From NCBI RefSeq assembly GCF_000428585.1, contig NZ_AUAF01000014.1, forward strand, positions 1 to 64,000: a DNA stretch of 64,000 nt, read 5' to 3'. This stretch comes from Zooshikella ganghwensis DSM 15267 (GTDB lineage Bacteria > Pseudomonadota > Gammaproteobacteria > Pseudomonadales > Zooshikellaceae). The number at the start of each line of letters is the position of its first letter. The stretch's first letter is position 1. Position numbers and translations under genes: made by a program. The notes under the pieces are model-generated. The model ran no database searches, was not told where the DNA came from, and saw only the letters and a list, made by a program, of their open reading frames with translations. Shown in pieces: positions 40,069 to 49,000 of the stretch.

Positions 40069-41505
40069 ATGGGAACGTGTAAATACCATCAGGACCAGCC
40101 CGCCACATGGCAGTGTAAAAAATGTAACCATTTCTATGGTGACTGCTGTGTGCCAATTCCTTCAGATTCATCACGAAAAATAAAGTGTACGTTATGTACA
40201 GAACCTCTAACCTATTTAGGAGGTACATATTCGGCTGAACCTTTCTGGAAGAAAACCAATGACTTTTTTGTATATCCTTTTCAGAGTAATGCGCTAGTTT
40301 TTCTTGGCATCATAACACTCATCCAAACTGGCGTTTTTTTTATATTTGGCGATGTTACCTCTTTAAGTGGACTGGTATTGTTTATCGCTGCAATGATTGT
40401 TGTTGGCGGTATTCAAATTAACTACTTTTTTACAGTCATTAATTATATTGCTGAAGGCGAAATGGAGGCTCCACCACCCGCTATCGCCTTTTCGATGGAG
40501 GGTATATTTTTACTTTTTAAACAAATAGCATTAATTGTGATTGCAGTGATATGTGGTATTGCTGCATTTAAAACTTCAATTGTTATAGGCATTATTGTTT
40601 CTACTCTTTTGTATCTCTTTATTCCTGCCAGCATTATGATCTTAGCCAGAGAGCATTCATTGGGAGAAGCGATGAACCCAGGTCGTATTATCGAGATCAT
40701 CAAAGGCATGGGGTGGCATTACTTACTTTTGTTTGTATTTTTATACATTCTCACAATGGGACCTAATATTGCTACAGAAATGATGTTGAAGTTCGTTAAT
40801 GAGTTTTTTGTCATTCCGATTGATGCTTTTTTCAGTGCTTACTTTCATTGTGTTTCAGTCGCGATATTAGGGTATTGCATATATCAATATCAAGTGGCAT
40901 TTGGCTTTGTCAGTGAGCAAGATGAAACTAAAGCACTCAATGAAGCTGACTATGATATAAAACTTGCGCTCTGTGAATCAGAAATATTTATGAAAGAAGG
41001 TCGGCGCGAGGAAGCAGGAGAAGTTATTCGTAATGCCATTAATAAGCATCAAAAAAATCTTGAGTTGAATAGACGCTATCATCATTATCTAAAAACGTTC
41101 GGTCAAAATGAATTATTGACACGACATAGCCTTCATTTTGTTAATTTATTGCTTGAGCATAATATGGATCGCGAAGCTGCTCAGGTATATATGACTTGTA
41201 AAGAAAAACAAGTGATACTTACATTTAAAGTTGCTGAAACCTGCCACCGTTTAGGTGCAGCACTCGTAAATAGTCATCGATACAAAGAGGCCATCTTATT
41301 GCTGAAAAATCTTCATAAGCTCTTTCCGCAATATCGTGGTATTCCAGATGCTTATTTTGTTATGGCAAAAGCATTTTCTGAAGGGTTACATCAAGATGAA
41401 CAGGCTATGAAACTATTAGCTTTTATTATTCAAAAATACCCGAATGCAATGGTAACGAAGGAAGCGAAAGACTATCAAAATGTAATACAAAATATGAAGA
41501 AGTGA
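40069..41505 (+). CDS. membrane protein with N-terminal B-box-like zinc finger and C-terminal helical repeats
   Basis: A 478-residue protein from the ATG at 40069; a GTG at 40054 is an equal alternative because neither has a strong ribosome site. The N-terminus holds Cys4, His7, Cys16, Cys19, Cys26/27, Cys40 and Cys43, a B-box or treble-clef zinc site. About five hydrophobic helices follow (roughly residues 75-280), resembling Yip1/DUF-type bundles. The last 170 residues are TPR-like helices (EMFMKEGRREEAGEVI type). That C-terminus resembles the end of the convergent rhomboid protease. Function unknown; a joint membrane quality-control role is speculation. Confidence 0.65.
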   Translation: MGTCKYHQDQPATWQCKKCNHFYGDCCVPIPSDSSRKIKCTLCTEPLTYLGGTYSAEPFWKKTNDFFVYPFQSNALVFLGIITLIQTGVFFIFGDVTSLSGLVLFIAAMIVVGGIQINYFFTVINYIAEGEMEAPPPAIAFSMEGIFLLFKQIALIVIAVICGIAAFKTSIVIGIIVSTLLYLFIPASIMILAREHSLGEAMNPGRIIEIIKGMGWHYLLLFVFLYILTMGPNIATEMMLKFVNEFFVIPIDAFFSAYFHCVSVAILGYCIYQYQVAFGFVSEQDETKALNEADYDIKLALCESEIFMKEGRREEAGEVIRNAINKHQKNLELNRRYHHYLKTFGQNELLTRHSLHFVNLLLEHNMDREAAQVYMTCKEKQVILTFKVAETCHRLGAALVNSHRYKEAILLLKNLHKLFPQYRGIPDAYFVMAKAFSEGLHQDEQAMKLLAFIIQKYPNAMVTKEAKDYQNVIQNMKK

Positions 41506-41578
41506 TTAATCTGATCGTTCTAAATAAAGGTAATATAAATTGTTTCCTCAGCAAGACTGAGGGAGTAAATGACTGCAC

Positions 41579-41933
41579 TATACCCTTCACGAATCATTTT
41601 TATGTGCGCTATCCATAGCGCTCACCCTAACGGGCCAGCGAAGCTGTTCTAAAGTGTTCCCGACACATTAGTAGGGATTGTTGTCAGCGCTCTTGACCAC
41701 TAAGGATGTTGGGAATGCAGTTTATGCATAATGACATGGATGTCATATAGTAGAGCAATGCAGGAGCTATTGCCGAGGAGCATTTAACTGCCACCCCAGT
41801 CACTTATTAATATAACCGCCCAGCAGCGCTGCTATATCAATTAAAGTGGCTACCGCAAGTTTCACAGCAGTAAACTTGCCCAGGGGCTTCATCACTTGAC
41901 GGCTGCCCCTAAAAACCCTTCGTCTTGGGTATA
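41579..41933. repeat. terminal-inverted-repeat element, copy 1 (355 bases)
   Basis: The gap 41506-41948 is filled mostly by this element. It begins TATACCCTTCACGAATCATT and ends TAAAAACCCTTCGTCTTGGG plus TATA; the ends are imperfect inverted repeats (TATACCC-N3-ACGAA-N3-TTTTTA). Internal blocks such as CACCCCAGTCACTTATTAAT and GGGGCTTCATCACTTGACGG recur in copy 2 in the same order. It has no coding capacity I can see, so it looks like a MITE-type element. Compared with copy 2 it carries about 230 extra bases. Confidence 0.7.
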
Positions 41934-41948
41934 TATAGTTTCCTGATT

Positions 41949-43391
41949 TCAGTTTTTTTTCAGCAACTTGGCTTGCTGAGAATCTGGATAGTGATGTACT
42001 AAATAATTGAGGTAGCGCTGGTAACCTGTTTGGTCTTTATCTTTTGCACAAGCTTTGGCAACAATGAATAGTAAATTAGGAAGTCCTGCATTTTTGCCAT
42101 CAAGTTTTAACAGGCGTTTAAGTAGTATTTCTGCATCAGCTCGATATCCGTGTTTTGAAAAATGTTCAGTGAGAAACGCAAGTACTTTAGGTGAATTAAG
42201 AGTTGAAATATTTTTCTGTTGGGAATATTTTTTGAAAATTTTATGAACAAAACCAATATGTTGAGGATTTTTTGCCAGCTGAAATATTTTTAAAACAGCT
42301 TGATGGAAGTTCTTATCTGATGGATTATGGCTAGTAATAGTATAATATTTTTCCAGAAGTTGATGGTTTTCAGGGTACTCATTAAGAACACTTTGGCAGA
42401 CTCGCTGAGCAGCGTCTAAATTAAAGTTTGAAATATAGTTATCTGCCTGATTAATCGCACGTACGATAGGTTCATTTGGATCATTTTTTTCGATGTAATC
42501 AATATCAACTTTCACTAACCAGTTTTTTGACAAGTAAAGTAGACCAAAACCACTCACTAACCCTCCAATATGGGCCCAGTAATTCACATTATCAAATGTG
42601 AAGAATGCGCCATAAAGTTCTTTCCCTAACCAAATAGGAAAAATAGCAATAGCGGGGGCACGAAAGTAATTGAAGTAAAACCCTATCCAGTAAAAGAATT
42701 TGATTTTTCTCAAGCCATATAGTGCTAAATACATACCCATTAAACCAGCAATGGCGCCAGATGCACCTATACCAGGCTGAAAACTTTGTGGTTCAAGAAC
42801 AAAGAATAGTGCATTAGCAGCTAAACCTGTGACCAAATACAACGTAGTGAAGATGATTCTGCCAATGGCAATTTCTAATGAAAAGCCAAAAATAAACAGG
42901 AAAATCATGTTTCCTAGCAAGTGATCACCACTACCATGTAAAAACATGGAAACGAAGAAACCACCTGCTGTTGGTTTTGCTGGAATTATTCCAAATCTTA
43001 TGTAGCTAATATCATCTCGTTGATCCGTTGCAATTTTTCGTGATTTTAGCCACTGTTCTTTATCTTCATTATCTTTGATTTTTTCTTTCAGAAATAAATC
43101 AAATCCAACACTAAGAAGTATGTTAGTAGCAACGTACTCACTGTAACCTGCTTTATCAAGCCGATAAACTTCGTTGTATAGTTTATACTCTTTGTCTATG
43201 TACTGGTAATATAGGGGTTTCTCTTTCTCATATAAGCCACTGTTTATATAATAGGTGACAGCTTGGTCAATTTTATGTTCATCATTACCCTGGTATCCCC
43301 AATAAATAATACAGTTAATAATAATAAGCAAGAGGGTTATAATCGGAGGCTTAGACCAGTCTAATTTTTGTTCTGCAGGAACGATTAACAT
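41949..43391 (-). CDS. rhomboid family intramembrane serine protease with C-terminal helical domain
   Basis: A 480-residue membrane protease. Helix 1 is at about 17-33, then a large 110-residue extracytoplasmic loop, then the rhomboid core: His157 and Asn161 in GDHLLGNMIFLF, catalytic Ser211 in GIGASGAIAGLMG, and catalytic His274 in YWAHIGGLVSG. After the core, about 180 residues of TPR-like helices end in LKRLLKLDGKNAGLPNLLF and YLNYLVHHYPDSQQAKLL, similar to the end of the gene at 40069-41505. It cleaves other membrane proteins within the bilayer; the substrate is unknown. It is convergent with that gene and lies between two repeat copies. Confidence 0.88.
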   Translation of the reverse strand: MLIVPAEQKLDWSKPPIITLLLIIINCIIYWGYQGNDEHKIDQAVTYYINSGLYEKEKPLYYQYIDKEYKLYNEVYRLDKAGYSEYVATNILLSVGFDLFLKEKIKDNEDKEQWLKSRKIATDQRDDISYIRFGIIPAKPTAGGFFVSMFLHGSGDHLLGNMIFLFIFGFSLEIAIGRIIFTTLYLVTGLAANALFFVLEPQSFQPGIGASGAIAGLMGMYLALYGLRKIKFFYWIGFYFNYFRAPAIAIFPIWLGKELYGAFFTFDNVNYWAHIGGLVSGFGLLYLSKNWLVKVDIDYIEKNDPNEPIVRAINQADNYISNFNLDAAQRVCQSVLNEYPENHQLLEKYYTITSHNPSDKNFHQAVLKIFQLAKNPQHIGFVHKIFKKYSQQKNISTLNSPKVLAFLTEHFSKHGYRADAEILLKRLLKLDGKNAGLPNLLFIVAKACAKDKDQTGYQRYLNYLVHHYPDSQQAKLLKKN

Positions 43392-43655
43392 TGTAAATCC
43401 ATACGCTTATGAAATGAGCCTTAAAATATGTAAGACTCAATATTGAATGTATATAAATGTCGTTACTGATTATAATGCAGGCTTTGTCTATCTAACAGGA
43501 GAAATTGGAAATCAATAAATGCTTAGCAGCTGGTCTAGTTTGGTCTGTCAAAGCTAGCGACAGTACTACAGCGTTTTTTATATCTTGGTGAGCGTGGATG
43601 CAGTTTGTAAACAAGCTGTAACCTAAGAGTCCTTTTTATACTGGATTGAGCAACA

Positions 43656-43781
43656 TATACCCTTCACGAATGATTTCTAGGTTTTGTTATCTTCACTCCT
43701 CACCCCAATCACCTATTAATATAGGCTCATGGGACTTCGTCTCTCGATGGCCGCACCTAAAAACCATTCGCATTGGGTATA
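43656..43781. repeat. terminal-inverted-repeat element, copy 2 (126 bases)
   Basis: Begins TATACCCTTCACGAATGATT and ends CTAAAAACCATTCGCATTGG plus GTATA. The first 16 bases equal copy 1, and the internal block CACCCCAATCACCTATTAAT differs from copy 1 at only two positions. Same orientation as copy 1; together they lie on either side of the rhomboid gene. Confidence 0.72.
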
Positions 43782-44151
43782 TCTGCTTCATATTGTCCTT
43801 ACAAGCTAAGCTCAAGTAAGTTGCTTGTGTCACTACTTGGGCACTCAGCCAATCTCAAAATTCCATGTTGAAATTCTTGAATATCTTTTATTTCGAAAGT
43901 GAATATATAGGTTTGTATTTTTGTCAGATACGTAGAAATACAAAGTGACTTGATTCATAAAAAGAACAACAGTCCATAAATAGAGATTATTTTATGGTTT
44001 TAATAATATTATTGTAGATAATGCTGATTGATAAAATGTGTCAAAATTTCCACAGTTTAGGAATAGGCGGATGAAAAACCATATCTGCATCACAAAAATG
44101 ATGGTCTAGCATCACAAAATAATAGCTTTAACTGATAACACATAAGCAAAG

Positions 44152-44165
44152 TGACAATTTTGTCA
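44152..44165. promoter_or_regulatory. palindrome upstream of the secretion locus
   Basis: TGACAA-TT-TTGTCA is a perfect 6-base inverted repeat 103 bases before the tpsB start codon. It is a possible operator for the tps-sapC-tss locus. No regulator is assigned. Confidence 0.35.
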
Positions 44166-44267
44166 ACGCTCTCTAAATCCGTATGATTCCTGTTCAAATA
44201 ATAGGCGCGATTAATTTTTTTCAATAAAACGCCTGGCTTTAAGGTAGTAAGCCAAACAGGGAAACGT

Positions 44268-46046
44268 ATGAAGACAAGCACTTTTTCATGTATATTTTCT
44301 ATTATCGTAGGTTTAAACTCTTTTGCTGTTATATCTCAAGAGATTCCTGCTGCAATTACACCTGGTGGTGCCGAGCCTGAGCTGAATCAAGGGCTATCAC
44401 TACCTGCGATACAAGAAGAGATATTCCCAATCCCACCTGTTATAGAAAGACCTCTCGACGTTGATAGTGGTCCTAAAATATCCGTCAAAGATATCAATCT
44501 TGTTGGCTTTAGTGATTATGTTGAGAATGACATTTTTTTTGATGAGTTAAAACAAATAGTTGATGAAGAAGTTGCTAATCATCAAAATAACCAGGAAGCA
44601 GCTCAGCTAACTATTGGTCAGCTGCAAGTTATTGCTGATAAACTGACACTATATTATCGATCTCATGGATTAGTGCTTGCTCAAGTATATATTCCTGTTC
44701 AGGAAGTAAAAAATAATATAGTAGAATTTAATGTGCTCGAGGGAAAATTAGGAAAAGTCTTTGCTAATGATAATAATCACTATACTGATGAGCAGATCCT
44801 AAAGCCATTTTCCAAGTTATTAAATAAGCCTGTTTCTGCAAAAGAGATGGAGGAAGCTCTCTTATTATTAAACGATTATCCTGGGTTAACGGTTGGAGGG
44901 ATGTTCACTACAGGGCAGCAAGTAGGTACTGCAGATTTAAAAGCAATGACTTTAGAGGAAAAATGGTATAGTGGACGTTTATTGTTTGATTCGTCAGGTT
45001 CAAAATATACAGGAAAAGACCGTTATTTAACTGAATTAAATTTTTATAACCTAGCAGGCTTAGTAGATACATTAAGCCTTCAGTTGTTGCAAACTGATAG
45101 ACCCAGTAACTCCGTATATTGGTCTTTTAGGTATGAGTTGCAAGCATTTAATCCTCGTAATTACGTAGGAATTAGCAGCTCACAAAATAAGTTTGATGTG
45201 GGCAGTGAACTACAAGCGCTAGGATTGGAAGGATACAGTACACAGCATGAAGTATATTGGCGTCATGTATTTAAAAGGAGCAGAAATCTAAATATCTATG
45301 GTCGCTTAGGTTTAGCTCTAAAAGAATCAGAAACAAAAACAAAAACAGATTTTACTTTAGGAACCGATAAGTTAACGGTATTAACAGCCCAATTAAGTTT
45401 TGATCATGTAGATAAAAAATATGCCGGTATTAACTTAGGTTCTATTAGTTATTCCCAAGGGTTTGATGGTTTATTAGGTGCTATGGAAGACAAATCCTTA
45501 TCAAGCGATGGTGATCACTCAAGCCGTAGAAAAAGCAATGGCGATTATGTTGGTGGTAAATTTTCGAAGTGGAACCTTGAATTAGCGCGGGTGCAGGCTC
45601 TGAATGAGGATCAGACATTGACCTTTAACTTTAAAGGTCAATATACAAAGGATTCTTTGGTTTCTTTAGAACAGTATAGTATGGGCGGACCTAATAGTGT
45701 CCGAGCTTATCCTGCTTCCGAGTTTCTTGTTGATAAAGGTTACTTTGCATCTTTGGAGTGGAATGTTGGCTTTCCATTTATTGGCGACAATGAAACATAT
45801 AATGGTAAACGTTGGAAAGACATGATCAATTTTTCAGTTTTTGTTGATCATGCAGAAGGATGGCTTAATGATCCACTGGATAATGAAGAAGAGAAAAAAT
45901 CGTTATCAGGTGTAGGTGTTGGTATGTATTTTACTGATATTAATGGTCTTGATGGTAGGTTTTATGTAGCAAAACCGTTTTCAAGTCATGAAGCCAGCAA
46001 CGATAGAGATTATCAAGTATTTTTTGAAGTTAGTTATAAGTTTTGA
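44268..46046 (+). CDS. two-partner secretion transporter (TpsB, ShlB/FhaC/HecB family)
   Basis: A 592-residue outer-membrane protein. Residues 1-24 look like a signal peptide (SCIFSIIVGLNSFAVISQ). A proline-rich linker leads to a POTRA domain at about 75-160 (VKDINLVGFSDY...LTLYYRSHGLVLAQVYIP), a second POTRA-like region, then a 16-strand barrel with the conserved GGPNSVRAYPASEF motif and a final Phe (VSYKF). It exports the TpsA exoprotein by recognising its N-terminal TPS domain. The gene starts five bases after AGGGA and lies 24 bases before its substrate gene. Confidence 0.93.
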   Translation: MKTSTFSCIFSIIVGLNSFAVISQEIPAAITPGGAEPELNQGLSLPAIQEEIFPIPPVIERPLDVDSGPKISVKDINLVGFSDYVENDIFFDELKQIVDEEVANHQNNQEAAQLTIGQLQVIADKLTLYYRSHGLVLAQVYIPVQEVKNNIVEFNVLEGKLGKVFANDNNHYTDEQILKPFSKLLNKPVSAKEMEEALLLLNDYPGLTVGGMFTTGQQVGTADLKAMTLEEKWYSGRLLFDSSGSKYTGKDRYLTELNFYNLAGLVDTLSLQLLQTDRPSNSVYWSFRYELQAFNPRNYVGISSSQNKFDVGSELQALGLEGYSTQHEVYWRHVFKRSRNLNIYGRLGLALKESETKTKTDFTLGTDKLTVLTAQLSFDHVDKKYAGINLGSISYSQGFDGLLGAMEDKSLSSDGDHSSRRKSNGDYVGGKFSKWNLELARVQALNEDQTLTFNFKGQYTKDSLVSLEQYSMGGPNSVRAYPASEFLVDKGYFASLEWNVGFPFIGDNETYNGKRWKDMINFSVFVDHAEGWLNDPLDNEEEKKSLSGVGVGMYFTDINGLDGRFYVAKPFSSHEASNDRDYQVFFEVSYKF

Positions 46047-46070
46047 TGATTAGGCAAAAGGAAGTAAAAA

Positions 46071-49000
46071 ATGATTAATGAAGTCACCGTTAAACCTTTA
46101 GTTGCCTCAATTCGTCAAAGTATTTTGGCAGCAACCATAGTGGTTCCATCTTTAGTGATGGCTGCGCCACAAAATGGTACTGTCACAGATGGAAACGCTA
46201 CAATCACTCAATCTGATACAACAACTACGATTACACAAGACTCACCAAGAGCTGTAATTGATTGGAAGTCTTTTAATGTGGAGAGGAATGAATCGGTTAT
46301 CTTTGACCAAAAATTTGGCACATCGGCTGCTACATTAAATAGAATTAATGATCAAAATCCTTCGCATATACATGGCAAAGTCACTGCTAATGGGAAAGTT
46401 TATCTTGTTAACCCTAACGGTATTATTTTTGGTAAAGATGCGACAGTAATTGTAGGTGGGTTTGTTGCATCAGGTATGAACGTATCAGATGAACATGCTG
46501 AGAGCTTTCAGAATGGTGGAAAGCTAATTTTTTCAGGTAATAGTAATAGTAAAATAGAAAATAATGGGCTTATTAAAGCATCATCTAGTAGTGTTGCCTT
46601 AATTGGTGAAAAAATAGTTAATAATGGTGATATTGAAGCTGAAGGTAGTGTTTTATTGTCAGGTGTGAAAGTAACAAATAATAATAAAATTACAGCAAAG
46701 TTAAATGCATCATTAATTGGTTCTGATAAAGCCTCACTGGACTTTGATGGTGATGGTCTCATGGTTATCGAAGTAGATAGAGATATTATCATAAATGATA
46801 CTGATTCGAGAAAAGTAATTAATAATGGTAATATTAATGCTCGATATATTAAGCTTTCGGCAGAAGCAACGAATAATGCAATAAACAGCTTAGTCAATAA
46901 TGATGGTATTCCTAAGGCAGAAGCAACTACTATTGAGAATGGTAAAATTACCTTATCAGCTAATAAAGTTATTAATGAAGTTATTAATAAAGGTGAGTTA
47001 AAAGTCCTTGCTCGTATTGGTACTGATACCGGTGGAACCATTGAGATTGCTGCTGATAAAGTTGAGCTATCAGGGAAAGTTAATACGTTTTGGAATAAAC
47101 CGAAAGCAAATATCAACATTGATGCAAAAGATGTCACTTTGGCAATATCCGAATCATCTAAAATAAATGACCTCGCGATCAAAGCAGAAAATACACAGTT
47201 TGAGCAACAGCTTAATGACTTAGATGTAAATAACATCAAATTAGAGGGCAACGTTGTATTTGCTGAAAATACTAAAATAACTGCTACTGACAGTGTCGAC
47301 TTGGGTGAAGCTCAAGTTGTTGGTGATCAGCGTTTAACGATTAATGCAAATAATGAAGTTATACTGGGTGATATTCATAAGTCAATAACACCACTTGATA
47401 AGCTAGTAGTAGGTTCAAAATCACTATTATTGGCAGGTGATATTAGGGTTAATTATTTTGACTTAAATAAGCAAGGTAGTATTAAGCTAGATAAAAATTC
47501 ATCAATCAGTACCGAAAGTGATTTGATATTACCCATGGTGCAAGGAGATTACTCATTAGCATTGAAAACACCGGGTTATATTTATTTTAAAGATAGTGTT
47601 GATGTAAACAGCTTAAGTCTTGATACAAATAGGCTTTACCTGGCGGGTGATCTTAGCTTGAATGGTGTTTTTGATATTCAAAGAGTAAACGATATTATTC
47701 TTCCTAGTTACTCACCAATAAGTATTTCTAACCAGGGTGGAGATATCAGGCTCGATAAACATAATCTTACCAATAACAACAAGCAGTTAAGGCTCTCTGC
47801 CCCTGGCCATACTATAGCGCTAGGAGAAGTGAGTTTAAATGCACTTGAAATATTTGGGAATACACCCTCGAATTTAATTTTGTCTGATAATATTTATGCA
47901 AGAAAATCGATTGATTTTAGTGATGTTGAAAAGATCACATTAGCTGGGGATATTGATTTAGAAACAGGCGACCATTTGTCGGAAATAAAGTTATCAAAGC
48001 TTGTAACTGGAGATAATAATCTCAATTTACACAGTCGTGTGGGAAATATTCAACTACAGAAAGTTGATATAAAAGGGAAGCTTAATACTGATACACAAGC
48101 AAAAATACTGCTAAATGGGAATGTCACTGCTGATAGTGGAGTTAATTTAGCTGCAGGCAATGGTCTTATTTTACAAAATGATGTATTAGTAGACTCCCAG
48201 AGTGGAAACGTGGTTTTAAACGGTGACGTTTCTGGAAGTAATAAACTAAACCTTATTGGTAATGATGTTTACCTACAAAAAGTAAATGTAGGCTCGCTTG
48301 CTATGGAAGGTGGTGATTTCCTTTCCGTGCTAGGAGATATTACCACAGATGGTGATATTACACTCAATAATATTAAAAAGGTCCATCTTGCTGGATCACG
48401 TAAGATTAACTCTGGATCAGGTACAATTGATGTGCAGGGTTCACACTTAGTGAATGGTACCAGCTTGGAGTTAAATGCCAGCATTATAAAGCTTGGAGAT
48501 TTGGGGCACGAAGGTAACCGAATAAATACAGTTAGACTACAAAATACTGATGAGCTAGTTTTGGCTGGAGATATTTATGTATTCAATACAATTAATTTTG
48601 ATCATGTTGGAACGCTATCTGTAGCAAATGACTCTAAAATTGATATTAGTAGATGGTCATCATCATTAGACTTAGCCAATACGAATGTGAAAGGTAATGG
48701 AGATCTTTCTTTTAACCTAAATAAAGGTGATCTTACCATTGGCTTGATTAATATTGATGGTAACTTAACTTCAAAAAATGTTTACTTGACGACGCTTAAT
48801 AACGATATAACTTCAGGTAGTGGAGAAGTTAAATTAAATAGTGATTATGTGTACTTGAATCAAGATGTAGTAGTTAGCGCTTATAAAGGAGTTGATTTAT
48901 CTTCGGTAGATAGTGTTTATGGACAACGTAATCTATCACTTCTTAGTAGTGATGGTGTCATTAGGCTATCTCGTATTGGTGGTAATAGCAGTATTACTGA

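Larger units (their letters stand above)
43392..44267. other. 876-base intergenic region upstream of the secretion locus
   Basis: No open frame of credible length is present. It contains repeat copy 2 (43656-43781), a palindrome at 44152-44165, and AT-rich sequence just before the tpsB start. The promoter of the long plus-strand secretion locus should lie between about 43790 and 44230; no sigma-54 type site (GG-N10-GC) stood out. Confidence 0.5.

Noticed and set aside
46508-47251. 247-codon open frame on the minus strand inside tpsA
   Set aside because: It is a shadow of the strongly biased codon use of the exoprotein; the plus-strand gene has signal peptide, TPS domain and beta-helix repeats across the same bases.
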